Origin: JAMQKA01 sp043951865
Lineage (GTDB): Bacteria > Bacteroidota > Rhodothermia > Balneolales > Balneolaceae
NCBI RefSeq assembly: GCF_043951865.1
Contig: NZ_JBINJF010000010.1
Coordinates: 73,029 to 137,028, forward strand
DNA length: 64,000 bases
Reading direction: 5' to 3'
Made by a program: the position numbers and the translations under genes. Positions 27,643 through 35,921 of the stretch are shown here, piece by piece. The stretch's first letter is position 1; every line of letters begins with the position of its first letter. Under the pieces are notes generated by a model. The model had not been told where the DNA came from. It made no database searches and saw nothing but the letters and a program-made list of their open reading frames with translations.

Positions 27643-29727
27643 ATGATATTTCAACAATTGCACGAAGTAAATCAATTATTCCGATTCATTATTGTTTGGT
27701 TTGTCATACTTTTTTTTGGCATAACAATTAAAACAAAAGCACAGAATACTTCGACGGATAATTCTGCCCAAGAAGAAGATTATTATAAGATACGTACCGT
27801 CCCTAAGCCAGTAGGTGGTAGTCCTTTTGAAGTGAGTGGAATTGATCTGCAACCCAGTGGAGACCTCATAGTGACTACAAGATATGGAGAAATATGGTTG
27901 ATAGAAGATCCCTATATGGCAGAATCTGTATCACCATCTTTTACCAAGATCGCATCTGGATTACACACACCACTTGGCATTTCCTCCAAGAACGGTAAGT
28001 ATTATGTAGCTCAAAGAACCGAATTAACGGAACTCAGCGATACAGACGGAGATGACATTATTGATCGTTTTCGAACTTTTTGCACATTTACTAAGTCAGG
28101 GAACTACTGTGAATATGTACACGGTCCTATTGTTCTTCCAGACGGTAGCTTTTGGGTTAATATGAATTTGGCACATAATTGGCAAACACTTGTTCCTTTT
28201 TATTACATGATGGACAGTCATGCCCCTTGGAGCGGATGGGCTATGATTATCACTCCTCAAGGAGAGCTTGTTCCTTATGCGAGTGGACTACGTTCACCTG
28301 CAGGTATGGGAATAGGGTCAAATGGGACGATGTATTATTCTGAAAATCAAGGAGACTGGGTAGGCACTGGATATGTGACTACTGTCGAAGAGGGAGATTT
28401 TTTTGGTGATCCTGCTAGTCTTAAAGATGTATCAATTCCTGAAGAATATAAATCAGAATTTAATTTGCGTCCAAGTGATATCCCTGACATGGATAGCTTG
28501 ATGCTTCATGAGGCGGCCAAATTGATCCCCGAATTAAAGATGCCTTCAGTAAGATTACCTCATGGTGTCATGGGCACGTCATTGTCGTGGATCTTGGAAG
28601 ACACTACAGGAGGGGAGTTCGGTCCATTCGAAGGACAGTTATTTGTGGCAGATCAAGGGCAAAGCAAAATAATGCGAGTTTTTTTAGAGGAAGTGAAGGG
28701 TGAAATGCAGGGTGCAGCCTTTCAGTTTCGAGAAGGTTTCCAGTCTGGCATTATACGATCTTCTTGGGGAATTGATGGATCGATGTTTGTTGGCATGTCT
28801 GATCGAGGATGGAGTGCTCTTGGCCCGGAGTCTGATGGATTGCAGCAAGTAGTTTGGACTGGAAAAGTACCATTCGAGATTAAAGCTATTCGTGCAAAAC
28901 CAGATGGATTTCAACTTGAATTTACCAAACCGGTTGATTCTACAACGGTTAGAGTAGAAAATTCCTATCAAATAAGCAGTTTTGATTACTTATACCATAA
29001 GAAATATGGCAGTCCCATAGTTGATGAAAGCACCAGTCAGATTAAAGGGGCTATTCTGTCTGATGATAGAATGCATATTAGACTGGTACTAAGTGAGCCC
29101 CTACGCGCAGGTTATGTCTACCAGATTGCAGCTAATGGAATCAAGTCTGAGGAAGGACAAAGTGTTTTACATCCAGAAGCTTATTATAGTCTTAATCAAA
29201 TACCGGAAGGGGAAAAAGCTAATATTTCTCCCTCTAACACAGTTATTCAAGATCATACCGATCCCAAACCTACCTCTCCGAGCACTATCTCAACTGGTGA
29301 ACAGCAACAGCAGATGAAGAATGCTACTACAATACCAGCAAGTTGGCAATCTGGACCAGATCAAGTGGTAACGATTAATGCTGCCCCTGGGATGAAATTT
29401 GATAAAACAAATTTTAAAGTTTCGGCAGGTAGTAAGATAAAACTTGTATTTAATAATCCAACAGATTTATTACACAATTTACTGATAGTCCAACCCGGTA
29501 CTATTGAGCCTGTAGCTAAGAAGGCTCTAGATATGGGGTTGCAGGGACCGAAGAAAGATTATGTACCTGAAACGGAGAATGTATTATTTCACACAAGTTT
29601 AATTGATATTGAAGAATCTGAATCAATTTATTTTAAAGCCCCAGAACAACCCAACAAATATCCATATGTTTGTACTTTTCCAGGCCATTGGCAAACAATG
29701 CAAGGAATTATGACAGTTGTTCCATAA
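27643..29727 (+). CDS. PVC-type beta-propeller protein with azurin-like cupredoxin domain (AT-rich paralogue)
   Basis: A 694-residue exported protein; the ATG at 27643 is preferred to a TTG at 27604 that overlaps the previous gene. The signal peptide ends near TKAQ. The propeller (~40-410) carries RYGEIWLIEDP, SDTDGDDIIDRF, ASGLRSPAGMGI, MYYSENQGDWVG and FVADQGQSKIMRV. An Ig-like linker follows and then a type I copper domain with His611, Cys677, His682 and Met686 (LLHNLLIV, YVCTFPGHWQTM). It matches the gene at 12600 over its whole length but uses AT-rich codons. Unlike its DUF1080 neighbour, all four predicted copper ligands are retained. Confidence 0.85.
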   Translation: MIFQQLHEVNQLFRFIIVWFVILFFGITIKTKAQNTSTDNSAQEEDYYKIRTVPKPVGGSPFEVSGIDLQPSGDLIVTTRYGEIWLIEDPYMAESVSPSFTKIASGLHTPLGISSKNGKYYVAQRTELTELSDTDGDDIIDRFRTFCTFTKSGNYCEYVHGPIVLPDGSFWVNMNLAHNWQTLVPFYYMMDSHAPWSGWAMIITPQGELVPYASGLRSPAGMGIGSNGTMYYSENQGDWVGTGYVTTVEEGDFFGDPASLKDVSIPEEYKSEFNLRPSDIPDMDSLMLHEAAKLIPELKMPSVRLPHGVMGTSLSWILEDTTGGEFGPFEGQLFVADQGQSKIMRVFLEEVKGEMQGAAFQFREGFQSGIIRSSWGIDGSMFVGMSDRGWSALGPESDGLQQVVWTGKVPFEIKAIRAKPDGFQLEFTKPVDSTTVRVENSYQISSFDYLYHKKYGSPIVDESTSQIKGAILSDDRMHIRLVLSEPLRAGYVYQIAANGIKSEEGQSVLHPEAYYSLNQIPEGEKANISPSNTVIQDHTDPKPTSPSTISTGEQQQQMKNATTIPASWQSGPDQVVTINAAPGMKFDKTNFKVSAGSKIKLVFNNPTDLLHNLLIVQPGTIEPVAKKALDMGLQGPKKDYVPETENVLFHTSLIDIEESESIYFKAPEQPNKYPYVCTFPGHWQTMQGIMTVVP

Positions 29728-29790
29728 TGGATAACATAATCCACACTTATAGTTAATATTAGCTAAATAATATTATAAACTTATTTCAGG

Positions 29791-30819
29791 ATGATGAGAA
29801 ATTTTATAATAGGTATTATCATAGTTTTCATGCTGGGACTAGCAGGTTTTATGCTATTAGGGAAAGCAAACAAAATAATCTGGGATGAAAACAAAAAAGG
29901 TAAACAAATTCTGAGCTGGAAGCAGAGTGCAAATTCGCTTAGTCTACTTAACAATGGGGAAATAGTTTGGCAGCTTAATTATGATAAAGATAAAGACAAA
30001 CCCTATTTCTATCCGCTAAGAACACCAAGTGGAATTAATTTAGCACTTGAAAGACCAGATGATCATCCATGGCACCGGGGGCTCTGGTTCGCCTGGAAGT
30101 ATATCAATGGCGTAAATTACTGGGAAGAAGAGCCTGGGACAGGTTTATCAGAAGGGCGAAGTCTCATTAAAAATGTTGTGATTGAAGAAAGGGATGATTT
30201 TTCTGCTAAGATTAAAATTGATATTGATTATTCACCAAACTTAGAATCACCAATAATGAGTGAAAACAGGACCCTGCTTATTTCTCCCCCAGATAAAAAT
30301 GGAAACTATACTATAGATTGGCATCATAGATTTACAGCAAATGATGATACCGTTACACTAGATAGAACACCTCCTGCCAGATATGGTGGAGAGCAATGGG
30401 GAGGTTATGCAGGTCTTGGATATCGAGCCGATGATAATGAATTATCCTCTATTCGGTTTATAAATTCGGAGGGATGGACGAATCGAGAGAGTTTAATAGG
30501 ATTTGGAAAGAGAGCGAATTGGATGGATTTGACTGGTATTTCTACTGAATCACAAAGTAAGAAAGCTGGTCTGACAATATTTGATCATCCTTCCAATCCT
30601 CGCCATCCATCACCGTGGTATATATGGTATAACAATGATGGAGATGGAACTTCTCAAAACTACAATCACGCTTTCTTTCAACCTGCTCTTTTATTTAATG
30701 AGCCATTTCAATTAGCTCCTGCAAAATCGTTTGAATTAAAGTATCGTGTTTTGGTTCATTCAGGTGCTCTCACAATGGATGAACTCAGTAAAAGGTATCA
30801 AATGTATATAAAGAATTGA
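29791..30819 (+). CDS. DUF6807 / PmoA-family protein, membrane-anchored
   Basis: A 342-residue protein with one N-terminal hydrophobic segment (FIIGIIIVFMLGLAGFMLLG). Its core is that of the DUF6807 family, also labelled PmoA family: YPLRTPSGINLALERPDDHP, WHRGLWFAWKYINGVNYWEE, YGGEQWGGYAGLGYR, FDHPSNPRHPSPWYIW. The name PmoA is historical and does not imply methane oxidation. These proteins are common next to DUF1080, ThuA and Gfo/Idh genes in glycoside clusters (family context); the reaction is not established. It starts 63 bp after the propeller-cupredoxin gene. AT-rich like its neighbours. ATG 29794 is an alternative start. Confidence 0.8.
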   Translation: MMRNFIIGIIIVFMLGLAGFMLLGKANKIIWDENKKGKQILSWKQSANSLSLLNNGEIVWQLNYDKDKDKPYFYPLRTPSGINLALERPDDHPWHRGLWFAWKYINGVNYWEEEPGTGLSEGRSLIKNVVIEERDDFSAKIKIDIDYSPNLESPIMSENRTLLISPPDKNGNYTIDWHHRFTANDDTVTLDRTPPARYGGEQWGGYAGLGYRADDNELSSIRFINSEGWTNRESLIGFGKRANWMDLTGISTESQSKKAGLTIFDHPSNPRHPSPWYIWYNNDGDGTSQNYNHAFFQPALLFNEPFQLAPAKSFELKYRVLVHSGALTMDELSKRYQMYIKN

Positions 30820-30834
30820 GCTACATTTTTTAAC

Positions 30835-30846
30835 TGAACTAGTTCA
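30835..30846. promoter_or_regulatory. 12-bp perfect palindrome TGAACTAGTTCA
   Basis: It lies 15 bp after the DUF6807 stop and ~75 bp before the isomerase start. Length and symmetry fit a dimeric regulator site, but there is only one copy and no other support. Confidence 0.25.
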
Positions 30847-30919
30847 ATTAGATAGATGCAGTATTTTCCAATCAAGATGAATCCATAATTAAAATCAAAA
30901 ACTAAAAATAATAAAGATT

Positions 30920-31768
30920 ATGAGTATTAAAGTAGGATGTTTTGCGCTTGCTAATCCATTTCAAACATTAGATAAGCAATTAGATCAAATAAAGGAATGG
31001 GGATTTAAGTATGCAGATGTAACTGATAGTAGCGACGGAGCTTGCCTAGGTAATGAATTTGGCTTTACTGCAATGGCTAGCTTGGATGCTAATCCCATGG
31101 ATATTAAAAGGCTTTTTAATAACCGTGGATTAACTATCTCCAGTGTGTGTGCTCACTCTAATTTACTGGACGCTTCAGCTCCATGGCGTTATGGTACTTC
31201 TCAGATTATTAAAGCTATACGAATGGCTGCTACTATGGGAGTGAAACATGTAATTACGACTGAAGGTGATCCAAAAACAGAGTTCGGTCAAAATCTCTCC
31301 GATGACGAAGCACTTTTTATAATTCGTGAAAAGTTACATGAGCCCTTAAGAGTTGCAGAAGATCTGGGAGTCAAAATCCTGATGGAACCACATGGGCATA
31401 TTTCCGATTCTGCAGATCATCTGGAAAAACTATTGGACTCCTGTAGTTCTGATGCTCTTGCATTAAATTTGGATACGGGTAATTATTGGCTTGGCGGTGA
31501 GAATCCGGTTGATTTTGTAAGACGATTCGAGGAAAAAATTGAACATGTCCATTGGAAGGATATGCCTGAAGAATTTCTCTCTCAACGCGGTGAGAAATTC
31601 GGGTTTGGTATGACAGGAATCCCTCTGGGTTCTGGAGAAGTAGATATCAAAGGAACAGTCGAGGCTTTACAAGAAATCGGGTTTGATGGTTACACCACGT
31701 TAGAAATAGCAGGAGAAGAAGCCGTATTGGAAAGCTATGATTATTTAAAGTCACTAGGAGCTGAGTAA
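30920..31768 (+). CDS. Sugar phosphate isomerase/epimerase (xylose-isomerase-like TIM barrel)
   Basis: A 282-residue cytoplasmic TIM barrel with no signal peptide. Expected divalent-metal ligands sit in ILMEPHGH (Glu), NLDTGNYW (Asp), HVHWKDMPEE (His) and TTLEIAGEE (Glu), the order seen in the AP-endonuclease-2/xylose-isomerase-like family. Members isomerise or epimerise free or phosphorylated keto-sugars. It follows the DUF1080/propeller/DUF6807 genes on the same strand and is probably part of the same catabolic set, acting after import of the processed sugar (inference). AT-rich composition. Confidence 0.85.
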   Translation: MSIKVGCFALANPFQTLDKQLDQIKEWGFKYADVTDSSDGACLGNEFGFTAMASLDANPMDIKRLFNNRGLTISSVCAHSNLLDASAPWRYGTSQIIKAIRMAATMGVKHVITTEGDPKTEFGQNLSDDEALFIIREKLHEPLRVAEDLGVKILMEPHGHISDSADHLEKLLDSCSSDALALNLDTGNYWLGGENPVDFVRRFEEKIEHVHWKDMPEEFLSQRGEKFGFGMTGIPLGSGEVDIKGTVEALQEIGFDGYTTLEIAGEEAVLESYDYLKSLGAE

Positions 31769-31800
31769 ACAATTGTCCGGGAACTTTAATAGAGTAATAA

Positions 31801-31832
31801 ACTCCAAGAGTTCAATTAAGAACACTTGGAGT
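31801..31832 (+). promoter_or_regulatory. Strong hairpin between the isomerase and FG-GAP lipoprotein genes
   Basis: ACTCCAAGAGTTC (31801-31813) pairs with GAACACTTGGAGT (31820-31832): twelve pairs, one A-A mismatch, six-base loop. No T run follows, so it is not a canonical terminator. It may be an mRNA 3'-end/stability element or part of the leader of the next gene. Confidence 0.55.
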
Positions 31833-31906
31833 ATAACCGGAATTTGATTCGAAACAGAGCAGAAATTCAAACAGTTAATTTTGATCAATTTTGGTCTATT
31901 TTATAT

Positions 31907-34900
31907 ATGATTTGTGACGACTCAAAAAAACAGAACGATTATACAAGTGATAATAAAAGTAATAAAAAAACCAGAGTTTTATCGACTCTGGTTTTTTTAT
32001 TACTAATCATTTTTAGTTGTAGTCCTGTGACTGAAAAAACACGATTTAAACTGATTACACCTGCCGAAACGGGAATTGATTTTAGTAATGACCTGAAGTC
32101 AGATCCTAATTTTAATATCATCAACTATCTTTACTTCTATGATGGAGGTGGGGTTTCGATCGGAGATATAAATAATGATGGGCTCCCTGATATTTACTTA
32201 ACAGCAAATATGAAATCTAATAAGCTCTACCTCAATAAAGGGAATTTCGAATTTAAAGATATAACCAAATCAGCAGGTGTGGAAGGCACCGGTGACTGGA
32301 CTACGGGAACAACCATGGCCGATGTAAATGGGGACGGACTGCTGGATATTTATGTATGTAACGTTAACTACCTAACCAAAGAGGGTAAAAATCAACTCTA
32401 CATCAATAATGGAGATTCTACTTTTACCGAACGCGCTAAGGAATACGGTCTCGATTTCGAAGGTTATTCCAAGCAGGCCGCGTTCTTTGATTATGATAAT
32501 GACGGCGATTTGGATATGTATCTGCTGAATCACGCTAATCATAGCGAAGGGTCTTATGGGAAGGCAAAGCTTAGAAAAAATAAAGATCCTAATGCTGGAG
32601 ACAGGTTATATCGAAATGATGGAGACAGTTTTACCAATGTAACCAAACAGGCAGGCATATACAGCAGTGTAATAGGTTATGGTCTCGGCGTGGCTATTAG
32701 CGATGTGAACAACGACGGCTGGTCCGATATATATGTGTCTAACGATTTTCATGAAAATGATTATCTGTATTTGAATAATGGTGACGGTAACTTCACCGAA
32801 ACCTTGGAAAAGGCAACGGGCCATATCAGCCGTTCTTCGATGGGAAATGACATAGCTGATATTAATAACGATAAGCTCCCCGATATTTATGTAGCTGATA
32901 TGTTATCGATGAATGAGAAAGGACTAAAACAAACTGTGAGTTCTGAATCATATAAGGTATACAAAATAAAACGTGAATTCGGATATCATCCTCAATATAT
33001 TCAAAATACACTGCAGATAAACAGAGGTGTTGCACCTGATGGCCAAATTCGGTTTTCTGAGATTGCTCATTATTCAGGTGTAGATGCTACGGACTGGAGT
33101 TGGGCTACTTTGTTGTTTGATATGAATAATGATGGTCTAAAGGATCTTTTTGTAACCAATGGTATTTATCGGCGTCCAAATGATTTAGATTATCTTTTAA
33201 CTGTTAGAAAAGGCAATAAGCAGAATAAGAAAAGTCAAGAGAGTAAAAAAAATGTTATGGAGATTATCAAAAGAGTACCTCATGCAAAAATAAATAATGT
33301 AGGTTATATAAATAATGGTGATCACACTTTTTCTGATCAAAGCGATTCACTAGGATTCGGCGAACCTAGCTATTCCTCAGGTGCAGCTTATGGTGATTTG
33401 GATAATGACGGAGATTTAGATTTGGTAGTAAATAATGTAAATAGCCAAGCTTCTTTATTTAAAAATACCACGCGTGAAACAGAAGAAAGTAGTAATTTTG
33501 TAAGGATAAAACTGCAGGGAGTTAATAAAAATACAGACGGTATAGGGAGTAAAGTAATGATTTATGATTCTTCTTCGGTACAACTATATGAAATGTTTAC
33601 AACCCGTGGATTTCAATCATCTGTGGAGCCAAGACTTACTATTGGATTGAGAGATACTGAAAAAATCGATTCATTAACAGTCGTTTGGCCTGATAAGCGA
33701 AGGCAAACAATTACTAAAATTAAGGCAAATCAATCACTGATTTTGCATCAATCTGAAGCAAATGATTCTTATCAGTATTCTCATAACAAAGTAGATCCAA
33801 TATTCAGAAATGTGACCTCAAATATTGGATTGAATTATTCTCATCATGAAGATTCCTTTTTAGATTATAATAAGCAACTCTTAACACCCTTCATGCTTTC
33901 CTCACAGGGACCTGCAGTGGCCACGGGCGATATTAATAACGATGGGCTGGAAGATTTCTACGTTGGCGGGGCCAAACACCAGGCAGGTCGGTTTTTTGTG
34001 CAGCAAGAGGACGGGAGTTTCACTGAAAAAGAACTGCCAACTTTCGAGCAAGATGCTAAATTCGAGGATGTGGGTGCCGCACTGTTTGATGCTAACGGGA
34101 ATGGATATTTGGATCTTTATGTAGTGAGTGGAGGTAATGAATATAACGTTGGATCCAAAAGGCTTAATGACAGACTTTATGTTAAAGATGGGGAGGGAAA
34201 TTTTCTTAGAATGCAAGACGCTTTGCCTGCAATTTATGAGAATGGAGCTACTGTTGCGGTGGAAGATTTTGATGGGGACGGGGATAACGATCTATTTGTA
34301 GGTAGTCGATCCGTGCCACAAAATTATGGCGATTCTCCCAACAGTTATATTTTAGAGAATCAGGGCAATGGCCAGTTTGAGGATGTCACCGACGAGGTGG
34401 CACCGGATATGAATCCGCTGGGGATGGTTACTGACGCAACATGGGCAGATCTGGATTTTAATGGGACGTCCGATCTGATTTTAACGGGAGAATGGATACC
34501 GGTGACGATATTTCTCAATAAAGCGGGAACCCTGGAGCGGGTTTCCGATCAGGCCGGATTGAGCCAAACCCCCGGCTGGTGGCAGAGCGTGGAAACCGGT
34601 GATTTTGACAATGACGGCGATATTGATATTGTGGCTGGCAACATGGGGACCAACTCTTTTCTGCAAGCCAGCCAGGCTGAACCAATCGTGATGTACCTGA
34701 AGGATTATAACGAGGACGGACAGATCGATCCCATTGTGGGATATACCCGGGGAGATAAAGAATATCCCGTAGCGCCGCGTGATGAGCTGTTAACGCAATT
34801 CAAATTCTTGCGTTCTAAATATCCCACCTACCAATCATATGCCGGACAAACGATTCAGCAAATTTTTGGGGATCGGCTAACTACTGGCGATTGGGAAAAG

Positions 34901-35290
34901 AAGACGGTGAACACTCTGCAATCCCTATATATAAAAAATAACGGGGATGGCACCTTTACCACTCATCCGCTGCCGGGCAAATCCCAATGGTCTCCCATCA
35001 TGGATTTTGTGGTGGATGATTTTAATGGCGATGAGCAACCAGATATGCTCTCGGCCGGTAACTTTTATGACGTCAAACCCTCCCTGGGCGGCCGCTTTGA
35101 TGCGGGCTACGGTACCTATCTGCAGGGTAACGGAGACGGCACGTTCACAGAAATACCCATGCAGCGAAGTGGATTTGTGGTGGATGGGGAACCGCGTTCG
35201 ATACTTCCCATTCGACAAGCTGACGGTAGTTTAATTTATATGGTAGCCCGTAATGATGACTCCTTGCTGTTTTTTGGGAAAAATAAATAA
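31907..35290 (+). CDS. FG-GAP/VCBS repeat, ASPIC-UnbV lipoprotein (CRTAC1-like), mosaic composition
   Basis: A 1127-residue lipoprotein from the ATG at 31907, preferred to TTG 31826, which lies inside a hairpin. The lipobox IIFSC follows the hydrophobic segment LSTLVFLLL. Two large FG-GAP/VCBS halves (~50-450 and ~660-1100; DINNDGLPDIYLTAN, DYDNDGDLDMYLLNH, DFDNDGDIDIVAGN) flank an ASPIC/UnbV-like segment (~540-620; TIGLRDTEKIDSLTVVWPD). This is the long two-propeller form often found beside SusCD loci in Bacteroidota. Function unknown. A terminator-shaped hairpin overlaps the signal-peptide codons, and base composition alternates between AT-rich and GC-richer patches within the gene. Confidence 0.85.
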   Translation: MICDDSKKQNDYTSDNKSNKKTRVLSTLVFLLLIIFSCSPVTEKTRFKLITPAETGIDFSNDLKSDPNFNIINYLYFYDGGGVSIGDINNDGLPDIYLTANMKSNKLYLNKGNFEFKDITKSAGVEGTGDWTTGTTMADVNGDGLLDIYVCNVNYLTKEGKNQLYINNGDSTFTERAKEYGLDFEGYSKQAAFFDYDNDGDLDMYLLNHANHSEGSYGKAKLRKNKDPNAGDRLYRNDGDSFTNVTKQAGIYSSVIGYGLGVAISDVNNDGWSDIYVSNDFHENDYLYLNNGDGNFTETLEKATGHISRSSMGNDIADINNDKLPDIYVADMLSMNEKGLKQTVSSESYKVYKIKREFGYHPQYIQNTLQINRGVAPDGQIRFSEIAHYSGVDATDWSWATLLFDMNNDGLKDLFVTNGIYRRPNDLDYLLTVRKGNKQNKKSQESKKNVMEIIKRVPHAKINNVGYINNGDHTFSDQSDSLGFGEPSYSSGAAYGDLDNDGDLDLVVNNVNSQASLFKNTTRETEESSNFVRIKLQGVNKNTDGIGSKVMIYDSSSVQLYEMFTTRGFQSSVEPRLTIGLRDTEKIDSLTVVWPDKRRQTITKIKANQSLILHQSEANDSYQYSHNKVDPIFRNVTSNIGLNYSHHEDSFLDYNKQLLTPFMLSSQGPAVATGDINNDGLEDFYVGGAKHQAGRFFVQQEDGSFTEKELPTFEQDAKFEDVGAALFDANGNGYLDLYVVSGGNEYNVGSKRLNDRLYVKDGEGNFLRMQDALPAIYENGATVAVEDFDGDGDNDLFVGSRSVPQNYGDSPNSYILENQGNGQFEDVTDEVAPDMNPLGMVTDATWADLDFNGTSDLILTGEWIPVTIFLNKAGTLERVSDQAGLSQTPGWWQSVETGDFDNDGDIDIVAGNMGTNSFLQASQAEPIVMYLKDYNEDGQIDPIVGYTRGDKEYPVAPRDELLTQFKFLRSKYPTYQSYAGQTIQQIFGDRLTTGDWEKKTVNTLQSLYIKNNGDGTFTTHPLPGKSQWSPIMDFVVDDFNGDEQPDMLSAGNFYDVKPSLGGRFDAGYGTYLQGNGDGTFTEIPMQRSGFVVDGEPRSILPIRQADGSLIYMVARNDDSLLFFGKNK
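31964..31998 (+). terminator. Terminator-shaped hairpin inside the 5' end of the FG-GAP lipoprotein gene
   Basis: Seven A residues plus CCAGAG (31964-31976) pair with CTCTGG plus seven T residues (31986-31998) around a nine-base loop. This is a textbook intrinsic terminator in form, but it falls within codons ~20-31, just before the lipobox. It might terminate readthrough from the isomerase operon or attenuate expression of the lipoprotein when translation is slow (inference). Confidence 0.6.
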
Positions 35291-35300
35291 AATGTTTTCA

Positions 35301-35721
35301 CATGTCGGTTGATTTTATGGATTTAAACTCCACCTGCCCGCCAGCGATATCGGTCACGTGGTGTATGTTATGCTCACCCCTGCCAACACTGGTGATCGCG
35401 CCCCGCTGAAAATGAAAGGCTCTATCGACAAACTGTTTAGCAAACTTTTCAGCGACAAAGGTTATCTCTCGAAAGCCTTGTTTGAGCAGCTGTTTTTCCA
35501 AGGCATACATCTGGTTGCCAAGCTCCGGAAAATATGAAAACCAAGCTGGCGACCCCGATGGCCGAGGCCATTCTCCTGCGTAAACGAGCCATCCGCTGGC
35601 CATTATCGATCAGCTTAAATACATCTTCCAGTTCGAGTATTCCCGGCATCGGAGCCCGAAAAACTTCCTGATCAATCTGTTTTCGGCCCTTATTGTTTAC
35701 AACTTCACCGAGAAAGGCTGA
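35301..35721 (+). pseudogene. IS982-family transposase remnant (frameshifted, 5' missing)
   Basis: Conceptual translation on the plus strand gives the C-terminal part of an IS982-type DDE transposase in two frames. The first runs from a TGA in place of Trp (G-stop-FYGFKLHL) through LTPANTGDRAPL and LFSDKGYLSKALFEQLFFQG to LVAKLRKI and a stop at 35535-35537. The second runs from IIDQLKYIFQFEYSRHRSPK through NFLINLFSALIVYNFTEKG to the stop at 35719-35721. The stretch between, matching RKNMKTKL..AILLRKRAI, needs a further frame. The N-terminal half and the ends of the element are not visible. It sits just beyond the AT-rich island, consistent with past mobile-element activity at this edge. Confidence 0.75.
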
Positions 35722-35921
35722 GCTTGAAGCAAACCTATGTCGATACCGGGCAATTGTTGCTATTTTAATAGATCTTTATGTCGGACTCACATGGTATTAA
35801 GTAATATGTACATAAATCAAGTAGACATGGGAAAATGTTTTAACTGAAGGTATTATTTATTTAAAATAATTTTATGTTAGGGTAATTGTGTACTTAATTT
35901 AATTTTTTAATCTACAAAAAA

